Numbered from the stretch's first letter, positions 19,584 through 29,377 are shown. The stretch is DNA of 64,000 nucleotides from Marivita sp. XM-24bin2 (GCA_003149565.1 QCWH01000003.1:1-64000), one strand, 5' to 3'. The notes: generated by a model from the letters alone, not told the origin. Made by a program: numbers and translations.

Positions 19584-20513
19584 ATGCAATCCGACGCACA
19601 GATCACCCCCGCCAACTGGGGCATGGTGGCATTGCTTGGCCTCATTTGGGGAGCCACGTTCCTGTTCATCGAACTGGCATTGCAGGGCATCACCCCCTTC
19701 TGGCTTGCAGCGGGCCGGATCGGATTTGCGTCATTGCTGGCCGTGGCGGTGTGGCGTTGGCGAGGGGGACGGCTCTTTCTCACAGAAGAGACAGCGTGGC
19801 TGCCTTTGATTCTATCGGGTGTGCTGAACTCGGCCATCCCGTTCATGTTGCTGAGCTGGGGGCAGCAGACGGTGACGTCGGGCTTTGCAGGGGTCTCTAT
19901 GGCGTCTGTCGCATTGATCGTATTGCCTTTGGCGCACCTTTTTGTACCTGGCGAACGGATCACCCCACGGCGCTTCGTCGGCATGATGATTGGCTTTGCC
20001 GGTGTGACGGTGCTTTTGGGCGGGCAAGTGTTTGTCTCAACCGGCGACCCGATGGAGCCGTTCGGCCGTCTGGCCTGTCTCGGCGCTGCCGCCTGTTATG
20101 CCAGCAGTTCTGTCATGGTACGCCGCCTGCCCCCAATTGCACCGTTTGGGCTGGCGGCCCTGTCGCTTGTCTTCGGCGCGATGCTGGTCATTCCCGCGGC
20201 CTGGATCGTTGAGGGGCCGCCGCCCTGGCCGGACACCGACACCCTCCTGATTGTGGCAGTGCTTGGTCTGATCCCCACTGCCGGGGCAAATATGCTGCGC
20301 ATCCTCGTGATCCGCAGCGCGGGACCAGTGTTTATGTCACTGGTCAGCTATCAGGTCCCGATGTGGTCGGTGATCCTTGGCATTGTCTTGCTGGGAGAAC
20401 CGTTTCGACCCGTCCTGCTGCTCGCAATGGGCCTCATCCTGTTTGGAATGTTGATCAGCCAATGGGGCGCGCTGAAGCGGCTCTTCAAACGTCAGATCAC
20501 TCCCAACAGCTGA
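19584..20513 (+). CDS. EamA-family (DMT) transporter
   Basis: A 309-residue inner-membrane protein with ten hydrophobic segments forming two EamA repeats. The first opens 'WGMVALLGLIWGATFLFIELAL' and the second starts near residue 155 with 'ACLGAAACYASSSVMVRR'. The family exports amino acids or other small metabolites; the substrate is unknown. Its 3' end overlaps the convergent trypsin-fold gene by 17 nt. Confidence 0.9.
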   Translation: MQSDAQITPANWGMVALLGLIWGATFLFIELALQGITPFWLAAGRIGFASLLAVAVWRWRGGRLFLTEETAWLPLILSGVLNSAIPFMLLSWGQQTVTSGFAGVSMASVALIVLPLAHLFVPGERITPRRFVGMMIGFAGVTVLLGGQVFVSTGDPMEPFGRLACLGAAACYASSSVMVRRLPPIAPFGLAALSLVFGAMLVIPAAWIVEGPPPWPDTDTLLIVAVLGLIPTAGANMLRILVIRSAGPVFMSLVSYQVPMWSVILGIVLLGEPFRPVLLLAMGLILFGMLISQWGALKRLFKRQITPNS

Positions 20514-22212
20514 CAAGCACGGTCATCGCGGTTGCCTTTTGCGTCAGATCAACCGGATCGAGCCGCGACAATCCTTGTGTGACCTGCGGCGCAATTCCGG
20601 CACGCGACAGCACGGCCTGAACCGCCGCGCTGTTGGCTGCAAAGTTTACATCGTCCGGCAGTTGCCGCCCACCAGCGTCATGCGGCACAAGCATGCCAAT
20701 CACCGCCCCCCCATCGTCAAGCACCGGACCACCCGCGTCGCCTTCAAGTGTGCTGATTGACAGGCGCGACAGCGTGTCTTCCCCGTTGAGGCCACGCAGA
20801 TCCGACAGACGGCCAAAGGTCATCGTGGCCGAGGGCAGAACTCCGCCGAAGGGGAAGCCCGCCACGGCGATTTCGGATTGCAGACGTGGCGTGCCGTCGC
20901 GGAACTGGGCCACATCATTCGGGGCCAACGGCTGCGTGGCGCGCAGAACGGCGACACCAAGCGATGGGTCGGTTGCCATCACTTCAGCGTTGTAATCATC
21001 GTTCAATGTGATGCGGCTGCAATTCTCGATGGCCGCGTCCGTGGTGATCACCCGACCCTGCCAGTCAACAAAAAAGCCTGACGCGGTTTGCTTGGGCTGC
21101 CGGATTGCCAGACCGGCAACCAGATCGACGCTCTGGCTGTCCTCTGCAATCACGGCCGGGTCAAGAACACCGTCAATGGGTGTGAAGCTTGCCTTCATCG
21201 CATTGAGGATGCGAATACGTCGATCTTCATCGCCTGCGGGCCAGACAAGCGTGAAACCCTTGATGGCACCGTTCTCAAGCCGCGCCTCGGTATGAGATAC
21301 GATCCGGTTGTCCTGCCCGGTCAAGGTAAAGCTGTCGCGATTGCGGTCGCGCGGACCTTCCAGCGGCACGATATCAAGCGTTTGCATAATCTCGTAAAGG
21401 CCAGCCAAGCGGTCGCGGTCGCCGGGTTGGCTGATCAGCAGAACCCGCGCATCTGCGACCTCTCCGGTGGGCTCAAAATGCGCAAACGGGCTGTCGTAGC
21501 GGTCAAACGCGACCGCGCCAAGCGGCAGGTCGATCGAGATACCCGCCTGCGTATCGCGCACGCTCTGGATATCCATCCCTTCGAGCACAGCGTTGTATTG
21601 CCGGAACAGTTCGGCGCGTTGTGCCGTGGTCAGAACCCCCGTGGTCTCGTAGCCGTTGGCTGCCTGCCAGTCGGACATGGAGGCGCGCGTACCACGACCA
21701 AATGCGCCATCGATTGCCGCGTTATAATATCCAGCCCACTGCAGCGCGATCTGCAGCGCTTCGCGTTCCTGTCGGCTCAAAAGCGCCTCGGAGGCGCGAG
21801 CCTCGCGCGGGGTTTCATCAGCAACCTGAGGCTCAGGCGCTTCGGCGATGTCCGGCGTCGGCAGCGGTTGCGCCAAGGCAGGCCCAGCGCCAATCGGCCA
21901 AATGCGCTGACCGTAGCGGTCGGGACCCTCGATATAGCTGTCGTTGGGGATCAGACGCTGCGCGAGCAAGCTGCGCAGCACACGGCCCGCCTCGTCACGC
22001 GAGTAAGGTCCAAGCGCGATACCGTACCAGCCCCGCCCCAGTTCAAATCCATTCACATCGGGCAACATATCGGCATAATCTCGCAGTCGGTCTTCGGCGA
22101 CCGACAAACTGGGCTGCGCTTCGATTTGCACGTAAACACTGTCCTGAGCCATGGCTGCCTGTGCCCAGACCAGCAAAGACGCGACCATCGAAAACAAAAA
22201 ATTGCGCACCAT
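20497..22212 (-). CDS. Exported trypsin-fold protein without catalytic triad, with peptidoglycan-binding domain
   Basis: A 571-residue protein with a signal peptide (cleavage near 'AAMA-QDS'). A SPOR-like region follows ('ELGRGWYGIALGPYSRDEAGRVL'), then a peptidoglycan-binding type 1 repeat ('ALQWAGYYNAAIDGAFGRGTRASM'), an unassigned middle, and a C-terminal trypsin/HtrA-like domain from about residue 370. In that domain the positions aligned with His, Asp and Ser hold Ala394 ('TTDAAIE' for TNAHVV), Gly419 ('DPSLGVAVL' for DxDLAVL) and Ala493 ('GDAGGPV' for GNSGGPV). Spacing between the three sites matches DegP-like proteases, so the alignment is sound. It is probably a periplasmic, wall-associated pseudoprotease acting as a binding module. 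Confidence 0.85.
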   Translation of the reverse strand: MVRNFLFSMVASLLVWAQAAMAQDSVYVQIEAQPSLSVAEDRLRDYADMLPDVNGFELGRGWYGIALGPYSRDEAGRVLRSLLAQRLIPNDSYIEGPDRYGQRIWPIGAGPALAQPLPTPDIAEAPEPQVADETPREARASEALLSRQEREALQIALQWAGYYNAAIDGAFGRGTRASMSDWQAANGYETTGVLTTAQRAELFRQYNAVLEGMDIQSVRDTQAGISIDLPLGAVAFDRYDSPFAHFEPTGEVADARVLLISQPGDRDRLAGLYEIMQTLDIVPLEGPRDRNRDSFTLTGQDNRIVSHTEARLENGAIKGFTLVWPAGDEDRRIRILNAMKASFTPIDGVLDPAVIAEDSQSVDLVAGLAIRQPKQTASGFFVDWQGRVITTDAAIENCSRITLNDDYNAEVMATDPSLGVAVLRATQPLAPNDVAQFRDGTPRLQSEIAVAGFPFGGVLPSATMTFGRLSDLRGLNGEDTLSRLSISTLEGDAGGPVLDDGGAVIGMLVPHDAGGRQLPDDVNFAANSAAVQAVLSRAGIAPQVTQGLSRLDPVDLTQKATAMTVLVSCWE

Positions 22213-22324
22213 CCGAATGCTACCTGCCCCAAAATCCTTTTTCTGCGCACCGCTTTAGCAAGATTGCGCCGGCACTGGAACGCGAAAAATTGAGCCTCGC
22301 GCGCAATTGACCCCCGTGCCCCAT

Positions 22325-22340
22325 GCGCCTAATCAGGCGC
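22325..22340 (+). promoter_or_regulatory. Small hairpin in the glyQ leader
   Basis: GCGCCT-AATC-AGGCGC, a 6-bp stem with 4-nt loop, 26 nt before the glyQ start. There is no U-run, so it is not a terminator. It might affect translation or message stability. Confidence 0.3.
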
Positions 22341-22366
22341 CAACACGAAACCGGGGTGAGACCGCA

Positions 22367-23296
22367 ATGGATCAGACCATCACAAAGCCGCGCAGTTTTC
22401 AGGAGATTATCCTGCGTCTGCAGACCTATTGGGCCGGTCAGGGCTGCGCCGTGATGCAGCCCTACGACATGGAAGTGGGGGCTGGAACGTTCCACCCGGC
22501 GACCACGCTGCGGTCATTGGGGTCAAAACCCTGGGCTGCAGCCTATGTTCAGCCGTCACGCCGCCCGACTGACGGCCGCTATGGCGAGAACCCCAACCGC
22601 TTGCAGCACTATTATCAGTATCAGGTGCTGATCAAACCGTCGCCGCCGGACCTGCAAGAGCTGTATCTTGGCTCGCTGCGCGCCATCGGCATCGACATGG
22701 CGCTGCATGACATCCGGTTTGTCGAGGACGACTGGGAAAGCCCGACGCTGGGCGCTTGGGGTCTGGGCTGGGAGGTTTGGTGCGACGGCATGGAAGTGTC
22801 TCAGTTCACCTATTTCCAGCAGGTCGGCGGACATGACTGCCATCCCGTCTCAGGCGAGCTGACCTACGGGCTCGAGCGTCTGGCGATGTATGTGCTTGGC
22901 GTCGATCATGTGATGGACATGCCGTACAACGACCCGGACGCTCCGATTGCATTGTCCTATGGCGACGTGTTTCGCCAGACCGAACAGGAATACTCGCGCT
23001 GGAACTTTGACGTGGCGGACACTGACGTTCTTCTGCGCCATTTCGAAGAGGCTGAGGCGGAATGTGCGCGGATTCTGGATCAGGACGCGGATGATCCCAA
23101 GACCGGCAAGCGCATCATCATGGCCCATCCCGCCTATGACCAGTGCATCAAGGCGAGCCACATCTTCAACCTGCTCGATGCGCGCGGCGTGATCTCGGTC
23201 ACCGAGCGGCAAAGCTATATCGGCCGGGTGCGGGCGCTGGCAAAGCGTTGTGCAGATGCGTTTGTCATGACTGAGGCCGGAGGTTTCGCAGCCTAA
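22367..23296 (+). CDS. glyQ: Glycine--tRNA ligase alpha subunit
   Basis: A 309-residue catalytic subunit of bacterial alpha2beta2 GlyRS. GGGGTGAG precedes ATG 22367. Family blocks: '[39 protein letters not shown]' (split here only by reading, continuous in the protein), '[28 protein letters not shown]', '[18 protein letters not shown]', '[14 protein letters not shown]' and '[12 protein letters not shown]'. It is the first gene of a coupled cluster with an FkbM methyltransferase, a small anchored protein and glyS. TAATG overlap couples it to the next gene. Confidence 0.98.
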   Translation: MDQTITKPRSFQEIILRLQTYWAGQGCAVMQPYDMEVGAGTFHPATTLRSLGSKPWAAAYVQPSRRPTDGRYGENPNRLQHYYQYQVLIKPSPPDLQELYLGSLRAIGIDMALHDIRFVEDDWESPTLGAWGLGWEVWCDGMEVSQFTYFQQVGGHDCHPVSGELTYGLERLAMYVLGVDHVMDMPYNDPDAPIALSYGDVFRQTEQEYSRWNFDVADTDVLLRHFEEAEAECARILDQDADDPKTGKRIIMAHPAYDQCIKASHIFNLLDARGVISVTERQSYIGRVRALAKRCADAFVMTEAGGFAA

Positions 23297-23997
23297 TGGC
23301 ATCCGTACACCGAAATACGCCTTTGCGGCGGGCCAAGTATGGCATGCTGCAACACCTGCCGGGCGCGCTTGGGCTGAAATATCGCCGCAAGCTGCGCAAG
23401 CTTTATGCGCCTGCGGCAGAGGCAGAGTTTCGGGAGGCTTTGGCAGGTGCGGCAGGCAAGATCTGCATCGACCTTGGGGCCAATCTGGGCCAGCACACGC
23501 GGACGATGGCGGCGCATGCCGCCAAGGTCTATGCGTTCGAGCCGGACCCGTGGACGGCAGCGGAACTGCGCACGCGGCTGGCGGATGTGCCGAATGTCGA
23601 GGTGATCGAGGCCGCGGCGGGGACCGAGGACGGGACCTTTCCGCTCTATCGCACGGCGTCGTTCGATGCCGATCCGGTCGAGCAGTCGCAGTCGTCGTCG
23701 CTCATGGCGCAGAAGCGCAATATAGCCACTGACCGAGCAGTGGATGTGAAAGTGGTCGACTTTCCGGCCTTTCTCGAAGGGCTGAACGGCGAGATTGCTG
23801 TGATCAAGATGGACATCGAAGGGGCCGAAGTTCCGTTGCTTGAGGCACTTTTTGACCATCCGGTAAAAAATCGGATTGGCCATTTATTCGTCGAGACACA
23901 CGAGAGCCGTATCCCCGACCTTCTGGCGCGCACCGATGTTTTGCGGGCGCGCGCAGCAACGATGACGCAGCCGCGCGTGAACATGGATTGGAAATAG
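23296..23997 (+). CDS. FkbM family methyltransferase
   Basis: A 233-residue SAM-dependent methyltransferase. Its ATG overlaps the last base of the glyQ stop. Motif I is 'ICIDLGANLGQHT' (GxGxG-like), 'VYAFEPDPWT' carries the acidic residue after strand 2, and 'IAVIKMDIEGAEVPLLEA' is the FkbM hallmark (MDIEGAE). FkbM enzymes O-methylate sugars or natural products; here the position inside the glyQ-glyS operon gives no substrate hint. The N-terminal 40 residues are basic and helical. Confidence 0.9.
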   Translation: MASVHRNTPLRRAKYGMLQHLPGALGLKYRRKLRKLYAPAAEAEFREALAGAAGKICIDLGANLGQHTRTMAAHAAKVYAFEPDPWTAAELRTRLADVPNVEVIEAAAGTEDGTFPLYRTASFDADPVEQSQSSSLMAQKRNIATDRAVDVKVVDFPAFLEGLNGEIAVIKMDIEGAEVPLLEALFDHPVKNRIGHLFVETHESRIPDLLARTDVLRARAATMTQPRVNMDWK

Positions 23998-24000
23998 GCA

Positions 24001-24528
24001 ATGACTGGCAAGATCCTCACCATCGTCATCGCTGTCAGCGCGATCATCGCCGGTATCGCGATGTATTATCTGCAGGTTTATGCCTATTACGAAACCGTCA
24101 CGCCGAACGGCGTGGACGATGTGCAACTGACAACATTGGACGGGACCCGCGAGACCATTCTTTACGAGGACTTTCAGGCCATCGACGCCGAAAGCTCGCC
24201 GATCCGTTACCGCGCGTGTTTCACCACGCAGACGCCGCTCTCGACCCTCACATCGACTTATGAGCAATATATCGGTGCGTCGCCGCGCAATGCGCCCGGG
24301 TGGTTCTCGTGTTTTGACGCCGAAGCAATTGGCGACGACATCCGCGATGGCCGGGCGCAGGTCTTCACCAGCCAGCGCAATCGTGAATTCGGAATCGACC
24401 GCGTCGTGGCGATAACCAACGACGGTCGGGGCTATATCTGGCACGAAATCAATGAATGCGGGGACAAGGCCTATGACGGCACCCCTTTGGGCGATGATTG
24501 CCCGGAACGTGAAATTGGAGGCAATTGA
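24001..24528 (+). CDS. Membrane-anchored protein between glyQ and glyS (DUF6446-like)
   Basis: A 175-residue protein with one N-terminal transmembrane helix (residues 5-25, 'ILTIVIAVSAIIAGIAMYYL') and a periplasmic-facing domain with four Cys ('YRACFTT', 'WFSCFDAE', 'NECGDKA', 'DDCPERE'), which could form two disulfides. The start is 3 nt after the FkbM stop and the stop overlaps the glyS start (TGATG). I believe this is the DUF6446 family, conserved in this operon position in Rhodobacterales; the assignment is from memory. Function unknown. Confidence 0.75.
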   Translation: MTGKILTIVIAVSAIIAGIAMYYLQVYAYYETVTPNGVDDVQLTTLDGTRETILYEDFQAIDAESSPIRYRACFTTQTPLSTLTSTYEQYIGASPRNAPGWFSCFDAEAIGDDIRDGRAQVFTSQRNREFGIDRVVAITNDGRGYIWHEINECGDKAYDGTPLGDDCPEREIGGN

Positions 24529-26747
24529 TGCCCGACCTTCTGATCGAGCTTTTTTCTGAAGAAATCCCGGCACGGATGCAGGGCAAGGCCGCGGATGACC
24601 TAAAGGCGCGCGTGACCAATGGTCTGGTTGAGGCAGGTTTGACCTATGCCGGTGCTGCCGCCTATTCCACACCCCGCCGTCTGGCGCTGCGGGTGGACGG
24701 GCTGACCGAGCGGTCGCCGGATGTCAAGGAAGAGCGCAAAGGTCCGCGTGTCGATGCACCCGAAAAGGCGATTGAGGGCTTTCTGCGCGGTGCCGGTGTG
24801 GCGCGCGACGACCTGATAGAACGGGACGAAAAGAAAGGCCGTGTGTTTTACGCGGTGATCGAAAAGCCAGGGCGCGACGCCGCTGCCATTGTCGCCGAGG
24901 TTCTTGAGGACACGATCCGTAACTTTCCCTGGCCCAAGTCGATGCGCTGGGGCTCTGGCGCGTTGCGGTGGGTGCGCCCCCTGCACCGGATTACCTGCCT
25001 GCTGTCTCGTGAGGACGGCTCCGAAGTTGTGGAGTTGGATATCGACGGCATTGCCTCGGGTCGCACCACCGAAGGCCATCGTTTCATGGCACCCGGCGCG
25101 TTTGATGTGACGGGTTTTGATGACTACGAGGCCAAACTGAAGCGCGCCCATGTCGTGCTCGACGCGGCTGAACGGGCCGAGGCAATCTGGCAGGATGCCA
25201 CCAATCAGGCCTTTGCCAACGGGCTTGAAGTGGTCAAGGACAATGGGCTGCTGACCGAGGTCTCTGGGTTGGTCGAATGGCCCGTCGTGCTCATGGGTGA
25301 GATCGGAGAGGATTTTCTGGGCCTGCCGCCCGAGGTGTTGCAGACCTCGATGAAAGAACATCAGAAGTTCTTTTCGGTGAAGAACCCCAAGAGCGGGCGG
25401 ATCGAACGTTTCATCACCGTCGCGAACCGCGAAACCGCCGATCACGGGGCGACAATCCTTGCAGGCAATCAGAAGGTTCTGTCAGCGCGTCTGTCGGATG
25501 CGAAGTTCTTTTGGGAGAACGATCTGCGCGTGGCGACAACAGACGGACTCACAGCGTGGACGGACAGCCTGTCGAACGTGACCTTCCACAACAAGTTGGG
25601 GTCGCAGAAAGCGCGGATCGAACGGATCACCGCACTGGCGCGCGAGCTTGCGCCTGTGGTGGGTGCGGATGCTGACCTCGCAGCACAGGCTGCCACTGTC
25701 GCCAAGGCCGATCTGGCATCAGAAATGGTCTATGAGTTCCCGGAACTTCAGGGGCTTATGGGCCGCTATTACAGCGATGCGGCAGGTTTGCCGTCCGAGG
25801 TGGGCGCGGCCTGTCAGGAGCATTACTCGCCGCTGGGCCCGTCGGATGATGTGCCCTCTGCGCCGGTGTCCGTTGCTGTTGCACTGGCCGACAAGATCGA
25901 CACCCTGACCGGGTTCTGGGCGATCGACGAAAAACCCACGGGGTCAAAAGACCCCTTCGCACTTCGGCGCGCGGCGCTGGGTGTGATCCGGTTGGTGCTG
26001 GAGAACGAGCTGAGCCTGTCACTGGATCAGTTCATCGATATGCAACTCGTACGTCACAAAGGCCATCTGATCGACGAAGTCAGCGAGACCGACATCGATG
26101 ACCTAATCCGCGAGATCGCCGAGCATGGCGTTTTCGGCGCGGCCTATCTGGCACTGAAAGCAAAGCGTGATGGCGCAACGGATGGTTTGGTCGCGATGAA
26201 CGGGGCTGTGCCGGACAAGTCGGTCGACCTACTGTCCTTCTTCCACGACCGCCTCAAAGTGTACTTGCGCGATGAGGGCGTACGGCATGATGTGATCGAC
26301 GCGTGTCTCGGAATGCCAGGCAATGATGACCTTGCGCTTCTGGTCAAGCGGGCCAAAGCGCTGCAGGCTGTGTTGGACACCGAGGACGGCGAGAACCTTG
26401 TTCAGGGGTTCAAGCGCGCCAACAACATTCTGACCCAGGCCGAGGAAAAGGACGGGGTCGAATATTCCTTCGGCGGCGACCCGAAGTTCGCGGAGCACCC
26501 CACCGAGGTGGCCTTGTTCGACGCGCTCGCGCAGGCAGAGAGCAGGATCACCCCGGCAATGCAGGCACAGGATTTCAGTGCGGCGATGTCCGCGATGGCC
26601 GATTTGCGCGGTCCGGTTGATGCGTTCTTTGAGGCGGTGCAGGTCAATGCGGAAAGCGACGTTTTGCGGCGCAACCGTCTGAATCTTCTGAGCAGCATCC
26701 GCAGCACATGTTTGCAGGTGGCCGACCTGACGAAAATCGAAGGCTGA
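24528..26747 (+). CDS. glyS: Glycine--tRNA ligase beta subunit
   Basis: A 739-residue beta subunit that carries the tRNA-binding part of GlyRS. ATG 24528 shares one base with the previous stop; the start MPDLLIELFSEEIPARMQ is the family signature. Other blocks: 'KSMRWGSGALRWVRPLH', 'EVLQTSMKEHQKFFSV', 'NARLSDAKFFWENDL'-like 'SARLSDAKFFWENDLR', and 'DKIDTLTGFWAIDEKPTGSKDPFALRR', all typical. The C-terminal anticodon-binding helical region is complete. It is the last gene of the coupled cluster; a promoter-like sequence follows for the next gene. Confidence 0.97.
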   Translation: MPDLLIELFSEEIPARMQGKAADDLKARVTNGLVEAGLTYAGAAAYSTPRRLALRVDGLTERSPDVKEERKGPRVDAPEKAIEGFLRGAGVARDDLIERDEKKGRVFYAVIEKPGRDAAAIVAEVLEDTIRNFPWPKSMRWGSGALRWVRPLHRITCLLSREDGSEVVELDIDGIASGRTTEGHRFMAPGAFDVTGFDDYEAKLKRAHVVLDAAERAEAIWQDATNQAFANGLEVVKDNGLLTEVSGLVEWPVVLMGEIGEDFLGLPPEVLQTSMKEHQKFFSVKNPKSGRIERFITVANRETADHGATILAGNQKVLSARLSDAKFFWENDLRVATTDGLTAWTDSLSNVTFHNKLGSQKARIERITALARELAPVVGADADLAAQAATVAKADLASEMVYEFPELQGLMGRYYSDAAGLPSEVGAACQEHYSPLGPSDDVPSAPVSVAVALADKIDTLTGFWAIDEKPTGSKDPFALRRAALGVIRLVLENELSLSLDQFIDMQLVRHKGHLIDEVSETDIDDLIREIAEHGVFGAAYLALKAKRDGATDGLVAMNGAVPDKSVDLLSFFHDRLKVYLRDEGVRHDVIDACLGMPGNDDLALLVKRAKALQAVLDTEDGENLVQGFKRANNILTQAEEKDGVEYSFGGDPKFAEHPTEVALFDALAQAESRITPAMQAQDFSAAMSAMADLRGPVDAFFEAVQVNAESDVLRRNRLNLLSSIRSTCLQVADLTKIEG

Positions 26748-26768
26748 CACCTGCGCTGTAAACGCCAC

Positions 26769-26796
26769 TTGTCAGGGCGATCCGCAATCGTATGCT
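26769..26796 (+). promoter_or_regulatory. Candidate sigma-70 promoter for the PPDK-like gene
   Basis: TTGTCA (26769-26774), 16-bp spacer, TATGCT (26791-26796), 25 nt before the GTG start with AGAGG at 26810-26814 between. The match is moderate on both boxes and no experimental start is known. Confidence 0.45.
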
Positions 26797-26821
26797 GCAT
26801 GCACATTAAAGAGGTGCTGCG

Positions 26822-29377
26822 GTGCAGAAACCAAGTTCCGACAACCCGGATGTGACGCTGATCACAGCCAGTTCGCCGATGTCGACGCCCACGCATGGTG
26901 GACGCGCCAAATGCTTGCAGCGTCTGGTGCGTCTTGACTTGCCGGTGCCACGCACGGTCGCGCTGTCTTTTGAAACGGTACACCAATTGGCGGGCGGCTA
27001 CCGCCCGGACGTGGCGGACCTGTTGGCCGAGTTTGACCCTGACGCCCTTCTTTGCGTGCGTCCCTCGTCAGAAGACCCGGATTGGGGTGGCCCTGGCGCG
27101 TTTCTGAACATTGGAATGAACGACGTGCGCCACAAAGAGATGTGCGCGCGGATCGGCGAAGTTGCCGCAACCGAGATTTATCTGCGGTTCATTCTGAACT
27201 ACGCCATCGAGGTCGCGCGCCTGGATGCCGAAGTGTTCGACGCAATTGAAGGTGACGGGCACGTTGCGCTGCGCGATGCGCTACAGCTTTATGAAGACGA
27301 GGCCGAAGAACCGTTCCCGCAGGACCCGGTTGTGCAACTGGCCGAGATTTTGCGGTCGATGGCGCGTGCCTGGGAAGGCACAACAGCCCGGCTGCTGCGT
27401 CAGGCCAAAGGGGCTCCGGTGGATGCGGGGCTGGGTCTTGTCGTGCAGGAAATGGCTTTGGGGTTGGGCAGCGGCGAATGCGGTTCGGGCGTGCTGCAAT
27501 TGGTCAATTCCTCAACCGGCCTGCCGCAGATCACCGGTCGGTACCTGAGCCAGAGCCAAGGCCGCGAAGCGTTGGACGGGGGGGCTGCGTCGATCTACCT
27601 CGAAAAGGACCCGCGTGGGCCGTCACTGGAAGAACTGGCGCCTGAAGCTTTTGCTGCACTCAAAGAGCACGCCGCCCTGATGCGGGCGCGGCTGCGCGAG
27701 GAAATGCAGATAGAGTTCACCATTGAGAACGGTAATCTGCATATTCTTGATGGGGTGCGCGTAGATCGCAGCGCGCGGGCAGCGCTGCGCATTGTTGTGC
27801 GACTTGCTGAGGACGGAATCATCACCAAGCAGGACGCGGTGATGCGGATCGAACCGCGTGCTTTGTCTGAATTGCTGCACCGTCAGGTGGCCGCGACGGC
27901 GAAGCGGGACATTCTTGGGATCGGTATCGCAGCCAGTCCCGGGGCTGCGACAGGCAGGATCGTGTTCTCTTCTGAGGCGGCGCAAGCGGGTGCGGCGCGC
28001 GGCGAGCCCTGCGTTCTGGTGCGGCGCGAGACCAGTCCAGAGGACATCCGGGGCATGCATGTGGCCTGCGCCGTGCTTACGGAACGTGGCGGAATGACGA
28101 GCCACGCAGCAGTGATCGGACGCGGGCTGGGTCTCCCTTCCGTGGTAGGTGCTGCCAATATGCGCTTCCAAATCAAGCGCAAACAGCTCGTGGCCGCAGA
28201 TGGTCGGGTGCTCAAGGAAGGTGACGAGATCACCATTGATGGCACAAGTGGTCAAATCCTTGCCGGGTCGGTCCAAATGATCGAAGCGACACTGGATGAG
28301 ACCTTCCGCACCTTTATGAGCTGGGCCGATGCCGAGCGAGATATCGGCGTGCGGGCCAATGCCGATACACCCGCCGATGCAAAGACCGCGCTGCATTTCC
28401 GTGCGCAGGGTATAGGGCTCTGTCGAACGGAACACATGTTCTTTGAGTCCGAACGCCTGACCCCGATGCGCGAGATGATCTTTGCGCAGCATCCGCAAGA
28501 TCGTCAGGCTGCGCTGGAATTGGTGCTGCCGATGCAGCGCGCGGATTTTCTTGAGCTGTTCCGCATCATGCAAGGTCAACCGGTGTGCATTCGGCTCTTC
28601 GACCCGCCCTTGCATGAATTCCTGCCAACCAGCCGTGCGGGACAACGTGAACTTGCCGAAGCTCTGGACATCCCGGTGAGCGATGTCACGCGCCGGATCG
28701 AAAGCCTGACGGAATACAATCCGATGCTGGGCATGCGTGGCGTGCGGTTGGGCATCTCCGTGCCCGAGATCTATGACATGCAGGCGCGAGCAATCTTTGA
28801 AGCGACCGTAGAGGCCGCCGAAGAAGGGATCACCGTGGTGCCCGAGATCATGGTACCACTGGTATCGGCCAAACGTGAGGTCGAGTTGGTGCGCGGACGG
28901 GTCGAAGCGGTGGCCGCGGCGGTCCGAACGGAAAACGGCGCAGATTTCACCTATCGTCTGGGGGTCATGGTTGAGACACCCCGCGCCTGCCTGCGCGCCG
29001 GCGACATAGCCGAACACACGCATTTTCTGAGCTTCGGAACCAATGACCTTACACAGATGACGTATGGTCTTTCCCGCGACGATGCCGGCCGCTTCATGTC
29101 AGAATATGTGCGGCAGGGTGTTTTCAGCGAAGACCCTTTCCATATCCTTGACACCGAGGGAGTAGGTGAATTGTTGCGCCTTGGCGTGCTCCGCGGAAGA
29201 GACGCGCGTCCCAACGTGGTGCTGTCGATCTGTGGCGAACACGCAGCGCATCCCGAATCGATTGCGTTCTGCAGGGCGGCTGGATTTGACTATGTCAGCT
29301 GTTCTCCTTTTCGCGTTCCGGTGGCAAGATTGGCCGCTGCACAGCTTGCACTCGCTGACAAGATGCGGTATTCTTAA
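26822..29377 (+). CDS. PPDK-like phosphotransferase with divergent ATP-binding site
   Basis: An 851-residue protein with the pyruvate phosphate dikinase order: ATP-grasp-like N-terminus, swivelling phosphohistidine domain with His428 in 'TERGGMTSHAAVIGRG', and PEP/pyruvate barrel with 'GIGLCRTEHMFF', 'NPMLGMRGVRLG', 'GTNDLTQMTYGLSRDD' and catalytic Cys804 in 'ICGEHAAHP'. The C-terminal two thirds look fully active. In the ATP-grasp part Glu298 ('IEFTIE') is kept, but the usual LQTR is 'LDGV', replacing the ATP-contacting Gln and Arg, and the loop after 'CVRPSSED' is unusual. GTG 26822 is supported by AGAGG 7 nt upstream. It may be a true PPDK or a PEP-linked transferase with another donor. 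Confidence 0.8.
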   Translation: MQKPSSDNPDVTLITASSPMSTPTHGGRAKCLQRLVRLDLPVPRTVALSFETVHQLAGGYRPDVADLLAEFDPDALLCVRPSSEDPDWGGPGAFLNIGMNDVRHKEMCARIGEVAATEIYLRFILNYAIEVARLDAEVFDAIEGDGHVALRDALQLYEDEAEEPFPQDPVVQLAEILRSMARAWEGTTARLLRQAKGAPVDAGLGLVVQEMALGLGSGECGSGVLQLVNSSTGLPQITGRYLSQSQGREALDGGAASIYLEKDPRGPSLEELAPEAFAALKEHAALMRARLREEMQIEFTIENGNLHILDGVRVDRSARAALRIVVRLAEDGIITKQDAVMRIEPRALSELLHRQVAATAKRDILGIGIAASPGAATGRIVFSSEAAQAGAARGEPCVLVRRETSPEDIRGMHVACAVLTERGGMTSHAAVIGRGLGLPSVVGAANMRFQIKRKQLVAADGRVLKEGDEITIDGTSGQILAGSVQMIEATLDETFRTFMSWADAERDIGVRANADTPADAKTALHFRAQGIGLCRTEHMFFESERLTPMREMIFAQHPQDRQAALELVLPMQRADFLELFRIMQGQPVCIRLFDPPLHEFLPTSRAGQRELAEALDIPVSDVTRRIESLTEYNPMLGMRGVRLGISVPEIYDMQARAIFEATVEAAEEGITVVPEIMVPLVSAKREVELVRGRVEAVAAAVRTENGADFTYRLGVMVETPRACLRAGDIAEHTHFLSFGTNDLTQMTYGLSRDDAGRFMSEYVRQGVFSEDPFHILDTEGVGELLRLGVLRGRDARPNVVLSICGEHAAHPESIAFCRAAGFDYVSCSPFRVPVARLAAAQLALADKMRYS

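Noticed and set aside
21088..22293. 401-codon open frame opposite the trypsin-fold gene
   Set aside because: Antisense shadow without motifs or ribosome binding site.
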